From Mortierella sp. BCC40632 (taxonomy: Eukaryota > Mortierellomycota > Mortierellomycetes > Mortierellales > Mortierellaceae), in contig WAEK01000027.1 in assembly GCA_011634665.1 (NCBI GenBank), forward strand, positions 310,001 through 374,000: DNA of 64,000 nucleotides, given 5' to 3'. The notes under the pieces are model-generated. The model was not told where the DNA came from. It saw nothing but the letters and a program-made list of their open reading frames with translations, and did no database searches. The position numbers and the translations under genes are program-made. Below, in pieces: positions 35,182 to 46,219 of this stretch. Each line of letters opens with the position of its first letter. Position 1 is the first letter of the stretch.

Positions 35182-35530
35182 CTAGCATGGCCGAAGGCCA
35201 ATGAAGGCTATAGCCTATTATCCGACTAGGCGAGGACCCCATATGTGTAATCTTCTTTTAATTCTAAAAGCCCGAAATCCAGAAAAAAAATAAATGAACT
35301 ACCCCTAAAGTACCCTTTGTTTTGATATCTATGGGAGCCATGGCTCAGGATGGTACCCTATCTTCTTCATGTGAGCCTGGACGAAAGGACTAACCAGGGT
35401 GGGAAGTGGTGGGATCATATGGGGTCCTCGCCTAGTCGGATAATAGGCTATAGCCTTCATTGGCCTTCGGCCATGCTAGCCATTATCCTTCCTATGGCGA
35501 GGACCCCATATGTGGCTCCAGAGATCAAAA
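35182..35530 (-). repeat. DIRS second family right terminal repeat and internal complementary region
   Basis: The block GGCTAGCATGGCC...GGCGAGGACCCCATATG at 35182-35240 reappears inverted at 35419-35480 and is followed by CATTATCCTTCCTATGGCGAGG. The last string joins the complement of the right end to the complement of the missing left end, the junction expected in a DIRS circle. Confidence 0.8.
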
Positions 35531-36517
35531 CTACAAAATCGTAGCCGAGAAGTTGGTCCCCGTTCTGCCGCTAAGGCGATAGAATTTGTCGAACAAGATT
35601 GCTGATGACCAGTTGGCTTGGGCTACGATATCCCCAATCGGTGTGCCATTCTTGAACGCCATGGTGGCTCCGATTGCTCTTGCTCTTGGCAAGACCGCTT
35701 TCTTTGGCAGTTTGAGCAGTGCGGTGACGTGGTTGATGTGCTTGCCAATCCTCTCTGCCCCCATTCTCTGAAGCTCATCTTCAACATAGCGGATCAAAGG
35801 CGCGTGTCGTCTATTCTTGTCCTTGGGGTGCTGGACGTACAGCGAGGATTTGAAGCGTCCGATGTAAGCTCCAAATGCTGCTACTGGGCACAACACTGGG
35901 TTCGAGTGCTGTCGAATGGAGACATATTTGATTATATTTTGTCCCCCTCTCTTTTCCTTTGGACAATGCACTGGAAGAATGAGATACTCCTCCTGATGTT
36001 GAAAGCGTGGGTTGGACAGGTCGATGCACTCTATGTCATCCGGTCTCATCATTCCAAGTACACCCAGTAGCCAACACAACTTCCTCGTGAGTGTTGTCAT
36101 ATCCATATCCTCATTCGGCGGAAGTGATTCAAAAAACTGCACTACTGGGGTGAGGTCCAGATCCAACTCTTGTTTATCATGTACTTCGTGTCTGCGGATT
36201 GCATCCAAGCCAGCAAGGAAGGAAGGGTGTTGAAAAGCCGATTGATCCTGATACAACTGCACAATCGCTCCCTTATAATTCATTGCCGTCCCTGCCTTCC
36301 ATCCTCGTGACACTACTCCAATAATTAACCATTCCAGCAATGCGAATGGGAGTGGTGCCTCTGCATCGATGTCGTTCTCTAACGCCCATTGAATATACCG
36401 TTCTTGAATGGGTGCATATGCGGCCATCGATTTCCTTATGTTGCGACCGTTCATCATGAACTCCACCGATCTCTCCATTACTCCAGTTTCCTCCAGCATG
36501 CGCCGCTTAGTCGCCAT
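35531..36517 (-). CDS. DIRS second family tyrosine recombinase
   Basis: About 328 residues if started at ATG 36517 (MATKRRMLEETG). The N-terminal half carries IRKSMAAYAPIQERYIQWAL (core-binding domain). The catalytic half has TRKLCWLLGVLGMMRPDDIE, LCPVAAFGAYIG, AVLPRARAIGATMAFKNG (with the conserved arginine; the H of H-x-x-R is replaced in this segment) and ILFDKFYRLSGR with the candidate tyrosine. The frame is open to its TAG. It shares a frame with the reverse transcriptase upstream, so a single 925-codon open frame spans both, although the middle is out of phase with the true RNase H tail. It may be functional. Confidence 0.78.
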   Translation of the reverse strand: MATKRRMLEETGVMERSVEFMMNGRNIRKSMAAYAPIQERYIQWALENDIDAEAPLPFALLEWLIIGVVSRGWKAGTAMNYKGAIVQLYQDQSAFQHPSFLAGLDAIRRHEVHDKQELDLDLTPVVQFFESLPPNEDMDMTTLTRKLCWLLGVLGMMRPDDIECIDLSNPRFQHQEEYLILPVHCPKEKRGGQNIIKYVSIRQHSNPVLCPVAAFGAYIGRFKSSLYVQHPKDKNRRHAPLIRYVEDELQRMGAERIGKHINHVTALLKLPKKAVLPRARAIGATMAFKNGTPIGDIVAQANWSSAILFDKFYRLSGRTGTNFSATIL

Positions 36518-38308
36518 GCGCACAGAGACCAATGAGGATTCTTTTGTAGTAGATCGGGTGCGTTTCCCGGTGGTGGAAGGACCTTCGACCGAGGGACTCT
36601 GACTGGTTTGTCTATCGCCATCTGTACCACGGTGGGGTACCAAATCGCTGATCTCCAGAACGGGGTGATCAGAGTTGCTTCTACTTTCTCCTCCCGAATT
36701 TTCTCCAGTGTCGCTGGGATGAGGTTCCAAGGGGGGCAGCAATAAACGAGCCCTCGTCCTGCCCACTGTTGTCGCAATGCGTCCCACTCTATTGCCTTCT
36801 CGCTTGGTTTCCAGGTCATGAACTGTTCCAGCTTGTTGTTTTCCTCTGAGGCGAATAGATCGATCTCGTGTGGACCCCAGGATCGGTCCAAGCTGTCGAA
36901 GAACTCTGGATCGATGCTCCACTCTAATTGGGCCGTGAGGTTTCGAGAAGGAGCGTCCGCGGGGTTGAACGCCGATGGGATGTATGTCGTGCGCAATCGT
37001 GTCCCGTCTCTGAGGCATGTCTCCCCATAACGCTGTCGCCATCTCCATCAAAGTTGGTGATTTGGTGCCTCCGAACCTGTTGACGTACGCAATGGCTGTC
37101 ATGTTGTCCGAGATTATGTTCAACATCTTGCCCTTGCACTCCGTGAGGTTCGCTGCGAATTGGACTGTCAACAACTCTTTCGCATTGATGTGCAGCCCCT
37201 TCTGCTTGCTTTTCCAAGTGCCTGACCATGATTGACTCCCTATCACAATCCCCCAGCCCTTGTCCGACGCGTCCGTGTAGACATCGACATCCGTTGGTTG
37301 GGGCAGCCAGGAGTGACCGTTCCATGACTGAAAGTGTTCGTGCCACCATTGTAGTTCCTCCCTCGCCTGCTCGGTGAGAGATACTGAGTCCGTCCAAGAA
37401 CTGCCAGATCCGAGCGATTTGTTCTTCAACTCTAGCATTCTTCTCGTCTTGAGACGTGCTGGGAAGACAGCCGAAGTCATCGCGTTGGCCTTCCCGAGGA
37501 AGGAAGCCAGGTGTCGAATTGACGCCGTCCCCTTGTGCAACATCTTTGCCGCGTCTCTTCGCAGAGTTCGAATCTTCTCTCCTGGGATGGACATCTCCAT
37601 CGTCGTCGTGTCTAATCGGAACCCGAGATGTTCCAATCGTTGTGTTGGGGTAAGGTGCGACTTCTCGTCCTTTATTAAGAAACCTAACTCCTCTAGTTTG
37701 TTCCTCACCATTGCTGTGTCCTTCGCTGCCTGCTCCTTGCTGCTGGCTGCAATCAACAGATCGTCCAGGTAAGCTGATAATCTGATTCCCATTGATCGTG
37801 CCCACTGCAGTATTGGACGTATCACCTTCGTGAACACCCACGGGGCCAGTGAGAGACCGAACGGGAGAGCCTTGAACTGATACTGTTTGCCTCTCCACCG
37901 GAACTGTAGGAACCGTCTCGATGTTGGGTGAATCGGAACATGGTGAAATGCATCCCTGAGGTCCAACGATGTCATGTAATCGTTCTTGCGGAGCATCTGG
38001 CATACCACCTGGATCGTCTCCATCTTGAACGGGCGTCTTGCGACATACTTGTTCAGTGGCCGGAGGTTGAGGACTGGGCGAAGGTCCCCTGTCTTCTTGG
38101 GAATGCAGAAGAGGCGACTTGTGAAGCCTCGGCCTGTTGCTAGCTCGATAGAACCCTTTTTCAGCAAATCTGACACTTCGCTGTCCAGAGCTTCCATCTC
38201 CTCCTTTGAGGCTACCGGGTCTTGTCGTGGTGGCATTGCTGTCGGGGGTCTCCTGACGAATGGGATTCGAAACCCTTCTGTGACGATGTCGAGCACCTCT
38301 GGCGTCAC
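36478..38308 (-). pseudogene. DIRS second family reverse transcriptase/RNase H, one frameshift
   Basis: Intact reverse transcriptase from 38308: RGFTSRLFCIPKKTGDLRP, DYMTSLDLRDAFHHVPIH, ALPFGLSLAP and SAYLDDLLIAAS. RNase H begins with VYTDASDKGWGIVIG, HINAKELLTVQ and IISDNMTAIAYVNRFGG. At about 37000-37020 the homologous reading moves to another frame, which supplies TTYIPSAFNPADAPSRN and a C-terminal region ending WRKLE and a stop at 36478. A one-step frame change therefore splits the protein. The shifted tail overlaps the recombinase start by about 40 bp, a normal arrangement in this class. Confidence 0.78.
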
Positions 38309-38352
38309 GGAAAGTTTTTGCCAGGCTTGCGCAGATCTCGCTATCCGTCCTC

Positions 38353-39333
38353 CTACTCTGAATCGGATTGCTGGTTGCCTCGACCCTTTGATCGGTCGTT
38401 TCGCCTGGTTTTCGAGTCCTTGTCCTTCCGAAAAGAAGAGGACTTGCCGCGGCTGTCCCTAAAACGGCCGCCCCCGTTGTTCCTATCTTTACTCCGACCA
38501 CGTCCATACTGACGATCTTTCTGGAAGGAATCGTATGATCGGTTTTTCTGGTCGGAGTATTTTTGTCTGTGGTTTTGTTTACCACTGCTCTTGCTACCTT
38601 TGTCCTCTCGAGCGAGGGTTTTGTCGAGTGCTTTTGAAGTCTTGATCTGTTCTGCCAACTTCTCTTTGGAGATGAGAGGTCTCTCTTCCTTGGACACTTG
38701 GATGTTGCGATCCTTGTAAACGTTGTCCATGCGCCACTCGTTGAGTGTGCTTGCCAGGTCTGCAATCTGTTCTCGCATTGTTGTAGCAAACTGGATACAC
38801 ATGTCTCGCTGGGCCTTGTCAGCGAGGCCTGCTGTTTGAAAGAGGAAAAGATCAACTGGTCTTGTAAGGTGGACCAGGCGCTGTTGTGCTTTAACAAATA
38901 AGGCGTCGCTTTCTTTGCAGTGTTTAGAGAGGTGGAGGCCTTTCTCGAGAGAAGGGGCCTCGTAAGACATAAGCTCATTCTTGGGGAAGTGTCGGAAAAT
39001 CTCCAGTCGTTCTTCGTCAGGCATCTTTTGATTGAAGAAGACGTCCTTGTCTGTGGGGCACATGGCAGGGCAGCGCTTCCAACACAAAGGGGAAGGGCGA
39101 AGGGTTTTGGTGACCACTGGGGAACTGATGTATTTGTCCTCGTTTTGGTGGTCGACTTCTCGATCAGAGTCAGAGTCAGAGTCTTCTTCTGAGTAAGTAT
39201 CCATGCTGTGGACTGACTGTTGAGAAGGGCCAGGTTGTGCGTCGTTGCCCGGCTGAGCTCGGATGTACGCAGTAATAGCGCTGACCAATTTGGCAGCTTC
39301 AGGGGAATCATTGAGATCAAGTGGAATATTCAT
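38353..39333 (-). CDS. DIRS second family Gag-like protein
   Basis: 326 residues from ATG 39333 (MNIPLDLNDSPEAAK) to the stop at 38353. The N-terminal half contains an acidic run (EEDSDSDSDREVD). The central part is helical (QRDMCIQFATTMREQIADLA). The C-terminal third is very basic with RGRSKDRNNGGGRF-like stretches, as in nucleic-acid-binding Gag proteins without a zinc knuckle. The frame is open upstream by 40 codons of low-complexity leader (NRTEQ repeats), which I exclude. It is followed by the reverse transcriptase frame, with the next ATG 45 nt downstream of its stop. Confidence 0.72.
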   Translation of the reverse strand: MNIPLDLNDSPEAAKLVSAITAYIRAQPGNDAQPGPSQQSVHSMDTYSEEDSDSDSDREVDHQNEDKYISSPVVTKTLRPSPLCWKRCPAMCPTDKDVFFNQKMPDEERLEIFRHFPKNELMSYEAPSLEKGLHLSKHCKESDALFVKAQQRLVHLTRPVDLFLFQTAGLADKAQRDMCIQFATTMREQIADLASTLNEWRMDNVYKDRNIQVSKEERPLISKEKLAEQIKTSKALDKTLAREDKGSKSSGKQNHRQKYSDQKNRSYDSFQKDRQYGRGRSKDRNNGGGRFRDSRGKSSSFRKDKDSKTRRNDRSKGRGNQQSDSE

Positions 39334-39340
39334 GTAAAAT

Positions 39341-39513
39341 ACTAAGAAAATATCCCAGTTTGATATCACATGATATCCCCTCTTTCCATTTTCGGTTTGC
39401 CTTGCTCTGTTCTGTTCTGTTCTGTTTTGTTCTGTTCTGTTCTGATCGATCAATTCTGCCTTGCTTTATTCCTCCCTTTGCTCTGCTCTGCTCCTCTCTG
39501 CTCTCTCCCTGTG
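39341..39513. repeat. Leader-like repeat, copy B (empty site of DIRS copy 1)
   Basis: Same order as 30341-30386 plus 34666-34800 but uninterrupted: AATACTAAGAAAATATCCC, GTTTGATATCACATG, then ATATCCCCTCTTTCC and the TGTTC run. The point between 39376 and 39377 equals the insertion point of the element at 30387-34665. The repeat lies directly upstream of the minus-strand gag start, so it may be that element's leader. Confidence 0.85.
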
Positions 39514-40023
39514 TGAAATGTGGTGGTGTATGGACGAGTGAGTAACGAGACAAGAAGTTGTTTTATTAAAATCTACGCTTCGCCAAATAAAAAGGGAAGC
39601 CCGTAGGTGACGGGCACCTAGGTTCGTGACTGTTAAACGCGACACCTGTTTCAAAAAACTCTGTCCCGCAAGATTATTACGAGAGTGGGAGTGAGAACGA
39701 AGCCCACGAAGCATGCCACTCGGACAGGGAGTCTTCTGACAGCGGCGATGAGAGCATTTGCAGGTATGTCATCGTACCTTTATACATTCAGAGGTCTTCG
39801 TTCTTCGTTATTTCCGTTTATTTACATTTTCATTTCCAATTTGAAATCATAGACATTTGTTGGATTTACCCATTACAGCATCCCTTCCTTTGTCATTAAA
39901 AGAACTCGGTATCTGTGGTGCTTGCGGGAAGTCCTCCCATAGATCAAGACGACACCATCTTTGTCCTTTCAATCCGAGTGCTGTCTTGCCTATTGCACGA
40001 CGACTTTTCGCTGAGAATCTTGT
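39514..40023. other. No gene recognised
   Basis: Short region between the DIRS leader and the minisatellite. It includes a CACCTAGG... segment and AT-rich sequence. I see no ORF of note. Confidence 0.3.
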
Positions 40024-40421
40024 TTAGAAAAAGTAGTATTTGAAAAAAGGACTATATCGAAAAAGTAGGATTTGAAAAAAGGACTATTTCGAAAAAGTAG
40101 GATTTGAAAAAAGGACTATTTCGAAAAAGTAGGATTTGAAAAAAGGACTATTTCGAAAAAGTAGGATTTGAAAAAAGGACTATTTAGAAAAAGTAGGATT
40201 TGAAAAAAAAGGACTATTTCGAAAAAGTAGGATTGAAAAAAAGGACTATTTTTCGAAAAAGTAGGACGAAAAAAAAAAAAGGACTATTTAGAAAAAGTAG
40301 GATTTGAAAAAAAGGACTATTTAGAAAAAGGACTATTTCGAGAAAAGTAGGATTTGAAAAAAAGGACTATTTCGAGGAAAAGTAGGATTTGAAAAAAGGA
40401 CCATTTAGAAAAGAGGTCAAT
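40024..40421. repeat. 32-bp minisatellite
   Basis: About a dozen head-to-tail units of GAAAAAGTAGGATTTGAAAA plus AAGGACTATTTC, with small length changes in the A-runs and occasional TTTAGAAAAAG variants. There is no unique spacer between units, so it is not a CRISPR array. Confidence 0.9.
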
Positions 40422-40789
40422 TTGAGAAATGTTCAATTCAGCAAGGGCAGGAGTTTGAATACAAGTGCTTGGTCCTGCGTGCCACAGCTATGCAAAATAG
40501 AGCTACTACGTAACGAACAGCTTAAGTCTGAGGAATGTGTGTTCAAAGCTCTCTCTCTCTCTCTCTCTCCTCTTCTCTTTTCTCTCTCTCCATACAGTTC
40601 ATGATTATGTCAGTTTGAAGACCGTGCACTGCGCATGGTCCCCCTGAAGCGTGAGGAAAAAAGAATGATTCATATTTTCCCAGCGCCATTCTGGCACCGA
40701 CAAATTAAAAGTGAGAAGATGCAAAGTGCAGCGCACTAGAGGATTCAACAATGAGAGAAGAGAGAGAAGAGAGCTCTGCTTGAACTTGA

Positions 40790-40910
40790 CCTTTTTCTTT
40801 CCTTGCACACACACACTCCACACTCCACAATCCACAATCCACAATCCACAATCCACAATCCACACTACACACTACACACTATACACATACACTACTACAC
40901 ACATACACGC
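40790..40910. repeat. Short CA-rich tandem repeats
   Basis: Five or so copies of the 7-mer CACAATC followed by ACACTACACACT units and CA runs. It lies between the minisatellite and the Fanzor-like gene. A CT run at 40552-40590 precedes it. Confidence 0.75.
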
Positions 40911-41077
40911 TCTCCCTTCCTCTTTTTATCATGGTAGGGCAAAGAATAAAGAAAGCACAAAAAAGGACCCCCAACAGTTCAACTTGACACCTTGCTAAAT
41001 ATTTACTACATCGTTTTGCTCTTTAGGAGTCAACACTGAATTATTCTTTTGCAAAGAGAGATCACAGCGCAGGACTC

Positions 41078-44000
41078 TTGAGAGTCTGGAGGAGCATGCT
41101 AGAGAGGCATGACCCTGCTCTTGCACCCAGACTGGAGAGTACTCTGTCCCTTGACCACTGTCAATTGGAAAACAGGGCAAGTACGATGGAGACACTCTGC
41201 CGACAGGGCATCGTCGTCGACATGGCTCCACTTGAAACATCTCGGGTACCAGCGACAACATCGATCGTGCAAAGTCTTCTCAATAACACTGCATCTCGAA
41301 ACCCTCTATTCACTCTTACCATTGGAGACACATCAGTTGACATCCCACCCCACAGCAACCTGCATTTCCGACTATTGTCATCAGAGCTACACGTTGACAT
41401 TTTGTCTTCTCCACCCGAAAAAGACAAAGGTTTTCAGGAGCGAAGACTCGACAATGTCAATCGGTATTCTTCAACACGTTGACTCCTACCTTGGGACGAG
41501 GGAGTGTTTGGCATTGGTGCCATCCAAGAACTACTCGGTCCAACAACATACCCCAGGAGAACCTCCAGCCCAGCCATACCATAGCCGCTACTCCCCGGCG
41601 GTCTACCGCACAGGCCCAAGAACCTATAGCGGTTTTAAAAACGGAAGTTAGACGATCCTGCGGACGCTGATATCCAGGAAGCCTTCAAAAAAAAAAGCAA
41701 GGTAAATGTTTAAACATGTACTTTTCAAGTACTCGATAGCAGAAATAGCCTCATAAAAGCATGGTGTATCTAATGGCTTCTCCACTTGATACTGTGCAGG
41801 CATGACTACATAGCAAACCGCATTAAAGGAAGCATCTTAAAGGGCAAAGACAAAGGGGAAGCCTACCAGTCTCTTATTGCAACAAAGAGACTTCCTCTAT
41901 GCATCAAAAAGTCCGCCTTCGATACCATAAGAGCCTCCAACGTGGCCGCCCGAGATCTTTCTAGGACTACTATGGACAAAAATTGGGGAAGGACGGCACC
42001 GTCAACCAATGGAACAGCTACCTCGAAGCAAACTTTCAGTCACTATGGGAGGCAGAAGAAGAGGCCAAGACCAAAAAAAGCTGTCTAAAGGGAAGGGTCG
42101 CGCCGACTCGAACGATAAAGTCGATGCGGCAGCTAGAACAAGTGGGAGGAGGAGGAGGAAGAGGTAGTAGTAGTAGGAGAGGAAGCGGAAGAAACGGTGA
42201 TGGCGATGATGGTGGCAGCGATGGTGATTACGAGATGGAGGAAGAGACTGGACCCGATCAGAGACAGCTCCGATCCTGCACAGCCACACTTCAGCAAGTT
42301 CTTCGGCCTGATCTTTGTACAGAGGACAAAGAGAGAATCCGAATTCTCCTAGAGAAAAGTCAAGAGGCTATGACGGTGGTTTGTGAGGAAATCTCGGTGC
42401 TGGCTACGAAGGCGGTTCATGAGGTAATGGCTCTGCATTTTTTATTTTATTTTATTTTATTATTTTTTTTTTCTATTACTGACAAATGAATATCACCTTT
42501 TTTTTTTTTTTTTTTTAGCTCGCATCAGGGACTCACTACATCAATCCATCTACCAAGATGGCCTTTGACATCCAGTCGGTCTTTCCGGCAGGATTCGAGT
42601 TTCGGGACAAGACTGTCCTGTCCTTGCTCCCAGTTGCGGCCCTTCCTGACCTTTTGCCAGAGCACCTGGAAGCCGAGAGAGAAAGAGCGACACGACAACT
42701 CTAATGTCGTATAGCTTTCTCCTGTTCATGTATTCTTGGTTCTTCGGAGCTCAAGGAGTTAACGCAGCGAACAAAGCCAGGCGACAGGTCTGGAGCAGTG
42801 TGGTCGGTAACCTCGCATCGGGCAAAAGCAAGTTTTCAGTAGATGTTGGAGGCCGTTCAAGTACTGTTAGTGAGCACTTGAAGCAAATGGCTACAAACAT
42901 CGAGAACCTTTGGGGAGGCCAGATGTATGACAAGCTTCTCGATCACACTCTCTTGCTTCTATTGCGGCTCCATCTGGCTCCAGAGAGAGAGCGAAAGCAG
43001 AGAGAGAAAAACTCAAGTCGTCAGGCCACGAGAAAGAAAAAGTCATCCCAAGAATGCAACTGTAGGCAAGAGTAGATGGAAACGGACAATCCTGGTGCTC
43101 TGCGATGATCTCAACCGTGCTCTTGACAAAGACCCAACCGGAGATGGGCAACGGATTCAATCGGTCCTGCACAGGATTGAATACATCCTGGCTCACAAGT
43201 ACACAGCCCAAACCGCTGGGGCGGAATGTTTTGAACCACTGGATGTCCGACTCGAACATCTGGATACGGACAATTTCGGAGGGGTCAATTTTGATGACTG
43301 GGATTTTAGCCAACTGAGGGGGTGACCCTGTCAAAGAGCCGACAGTCGAGGCGGGCGGTGAATCCAGTATTCAAGCCCTAAGGAGAGCCGTCGAAGACCT
43401 GAATACGGACGACCTTGAAGGGATTGATTTTGACGATTGGGACATTAAAGAACCGGAGGAAGATTTTGTCAAAGAGCCGGTGGTTGAGGTGAACAACAAG
43501 GACAATGGTGTGACCCAAAAGGAGAACTGTCAAAGATCAGGACTCTGACAATCTCGAAGGGTCTGATTTCGACGACTGGGATCTCGATGAGATGAAGGAA
43601 GAACTAGAAAACGAATTAGGGGATTCTCTCGCTAAAGAGCCAACAAGAGCGATCATATTGTCTTTGAGGAGACTTCTTCGTATGCTCCTAGAGTCACCCC
43701 GAATCGAGAAGGAAATCGACAACAACTGGGTCAGAAAGTCAGCACACGGCGGAATGGATATCACCGAGGAGCAATGCAGTGTTGTAGCCAAGCTGGCCAA
43801 CGCACTTCGACCCTATGTTGCAAAACGTCGAGTTAGCCGAGAGACGAGACCCCAAAGGTGGAACGAGGGCGCCCTTGGCCCACGCTACTTTGCTTGCACC
43901 TATGGCCATCATTGCCAACGCAATTCAAAAGAGCGGCTGGGTATCCTCAGCACACTCGGCTTTTGTCACCGCAGATATCACCTTCTTCCAGTCATGCATT

Positions 44001-44785
44001 GATTCTTGGAGCGAAGGGGTTATACGAGGTGTTGTGTGCCAAGACGCCAGGCCACTTTGATATCAAGAACTCTGAAGGCACTCCTCTAATAGCCGGAGAA
44101 AGAGTCCCACATCACAAGGACGCAGTCTTTGGGGCATTCTTCGACTTGGAGAAAGTTCAAAGGCTGTGTCGCAAGCATGGCCTCAGATTTGCGGACAGAA
44201 TGATGTTCGTCGATAGGTACACAGTCCGGATTTTTGGGTGAAGTGATTCCACAGGGAGCCGAGCGTGGAGGTCGCCCGTTGTTCAGCCACTACGAGAGGC
44301 GGGTCAAGGCCAAGGTCAGGACTGATACTATGGACTGGACCAAAGAGATAGAGTATCAAAAGATGGAAGTGGAAACAATTGCTGAAGAGATCAAGAGAGT
44401 AGAGAGCAATATCAAAGACCTTGAGAGTAGAATCAAGCGAGGCCGAAAAGGAACTCAAGGTGCTCGAGACGGATCAAAAGCCTGACAGCCAAGAACCACC
44501 GCACAGCAGTCAGAAAAAAGAGAATGAGAAGGCAAACAAGGAAGGCATCGGGGGCGTAGACACGAATGAGGGCAATATTCAGAGTGTAGAGGACGGAAGA
44601 GGGAGTGAGCAAAAAGACATATCGCGTTCTTCAAGAAGCAAGGAGAAAGGTGCGAGCTCTTCGAGCAACTGTACAGCCACAGGAGAGTCAGTTGCGACGC
44701 CTGCGGAAAAGAGAGGAGTTACTGGAATGGGCTCCGCAGGGTAGTTACAGCAAAGACCCCAAAGAGCAAGGATGGCTCAAAGGCG
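41078..44785 (+). pseudogene. Fanzor/TnpB-like protein, N-terminal and central part
   Basis: A long series of plus-strand coding segments in changing frames. At 41812-41985 is HDYIANRIKGSILKGKDKGE (basic). A glycine-rich segment follows, then a GT-AG intron at 42424-42518 leading to LASGTHYINPSTKMAFDIQS. At about 42890-42960 is NIENLWGGQMYDKLLDHTL. Between 43240 and 43590 three acidic units of the type DNxxGxxFDDWDxxE occur. Then come GAFFDLEKVQRLCRKHGLRF and DRYTVRI, followed by a coiled coil (TIAEEIKRVESNIKDLE). Similar large proteins with a C-terminal RuvC core are common in Mortierella-type genomes. At least four frame changes are not explained by introns, so this copy is degenerate. Confidence 0.55.
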
Positions 44786-46219
44786 GTGGAGTACACCACA
44801 CCTACTGTGAAGGATTTTACAGTCGAGGATTCAACGAGGCGGCTCGATATTTCCAAGTTGCCAGAGGACAGAATTGTCTTTGCAGGGACAGATCCAGGGA
44901 TTCGAACGATGAGTGTAACATGTGCACAGACCCTGGGCGAGATCAAGACGCATATCAACCGATATGCTGTACTTTTTATGGTAAGTTGAATGGGCAAGAT
45001 GTAAGGAATAATGTCGGTCATCTGTCAAGCTCAGCGCATCTAATAGCTTTTTTTAATGATGAATAGGCACAGAAGAGGATGCGGAGGAAACCTTTGGGAG
45101 CTCTAATCCTGAGCCATGGCCACCACCTCCGGATGAGGAGTCATCAGGAGAGGCAACTGCCTCTAGAGAACAATGGACACCCCAGAGTCGTCCATTCAAG
45201 ATCACGGCACCTCAGCTCAATGAAGCTTCAGGGATGCGACGCGGGTAGCCAAGAGGCGAGAGATGCGACTTAAGAGACCGGAGAATAGTGATGTACGCGA
45301 AGCACTGGAGAAGCTCTCAGACAAGGAACAAGTTTTGAAGACAGCACAGACGATGGAGGAGATTGACAGGGCGCATGAGCTGCATCGAGAGTCACAAAAA
45401 AGCATTGAAGGGATTTGAGAAATCCAAGGCAAGGTTGAAGGATCTGCACAACCAGCGACTTCGCACAAGAAGGGTGTGGGGAAGGTGGCGGCAGCAGAGA
45501 GGGGAGTATGTGAAGAATCACGCATTGGAAACGTTTGGGTCAGAGAGCCCATCAGGTACAGTTGAGCAGAACAAAATCCTTTTTTTTTTTTTTTTTTTTT
45601 TTTTTATTTTTTATTTTTTACTGAGTCTTCTTCTTTTAATGTTCTAGAGGTATCCCCGTCAGATGGATGGTGTGGTGGTTGCCAACGGCACCATATAGCG
45701 TGTACTGGGGGTAACTACCAGCACCTGGCTCGGTGTCGCAAGAATGGTCCATCACTCATCCCAGTGATGCTGGTGGGGGTCGGGAGGAACGGGAGTAGGG
45801 AAGCAGAATTGGAGGGCACGCTAGACGGGGAGGAGGAAAGATGAGAGAGCAGCATATGCGGTACGGAGTGGTTGGACTTACTGATGAATTCAGGACGAGC
45901 CAGACGTGTGCCGAGTGTTTTGGTCAATTGAGGAAGGCACGGTCGCGTCGGATTGTGGATGGCAAGGAGAAGATGGTTCAGGTGAATGGAGCAATGGAGT
46001 GTACGAACAGCCAGTGCGGGTCAGTCCAGCGAGGACATACGATCAAGTCCCGGGATGTGAACGCAGCCGTTTGTATTGCGATAGCAGGAGGGTCGACTCT
46101 ACTCTCACTGGAGAGACATACACTGGAGCCATTTACAAGGACAATCCGTCCCACCAAACATACCTGTTCATATTCACAGGAGATAGCTCAACTTACTATG
46201 CCTCCAACATCAGTTAGAG
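44786..46219 (+). pseudogene. Fanzor/TnpB-like RuvC nuclease core
   Basis: Eukaryotic relative of transposon-encoded TnpB, an RNA-guided DNA nuclease. Visible parts in order: RuvC-I FAGTDPGIRTMSVTC (Asp in D-P-G), a spliceosomal intron about 44981-45066, a helical segment (ENSDVREALEKLSDKEQVLK), a poly-T-containing intron about 45582-45645, GPSLIPVMLVGVGRNGS, and then the last exon from 45841 with LTDEFRTSQTCAECFGQ, a second CxxxxC (CTNSQC) completing a zinc ribbon, and RuvC-III SRDVNAAVCIAIAG with the third catalytic Asp. The RuvC-II glutamate is not placed with confidence. A TGA at 45842 and frame changes near 44740 and 45400 break the frame. The coding end overlaps the conserved right end listed next. 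Confidence 0.7.

Larger units (their letters stand above)
35182..39333 (-). mobile_element. DIRS-like retrotransposon, second family
   Basis: Minus-strand element encoding Gag-like, reverse transcriptase/RNase H and tyrosine recombinase proteins. Its 3' end carries an inverted terminal repeat (about 35182-35240) and an internal complementary region (about 35419-35515) built of TATGGGGTCCTCGCCTAGTC and GGCTAGCATGGCCGAAGGCC blocks. The left (5') repeat predicted from the internal region, CCTATGGCGAGGACCCC, is not found upstream of the gag start, so the 5' end is lost or replaced. A 3' fragment of the same family lies in the opposite orientation at 46264-46830. Confidence 0.8.

Noticed and set aside
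35531..38308. A single 925-residue reverse transcriptase-recombinase fusion protein
   Set aside because: The central third of this frame is out of phase with the conserved RNase H tail, which lies in another frame; the fusion is a by-product of a frame change.
36924..39320. A 798-codon minus-strand open frame
   Set aside because: It runs antiphase to the recognisable Gag, reverse transcriptase and RNase H frames of the DIRS element; it is a shadow.
30341..39513. Long terminal repeats flanking the second DIRS element
   Set aside because: The two leader-like repeats are in the same orientation but only one adjoins the gag start. The other is separated from the element's 3' repeat by unrelated sequence, and DIRS elements do not use LTRs.
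40024..40421. Regular 32-bp repeats resembling a CRISPR array
   Set aside because: Units are directly adjacent with no unique spacers, in a eukaryotic context; it is a minisatellite.
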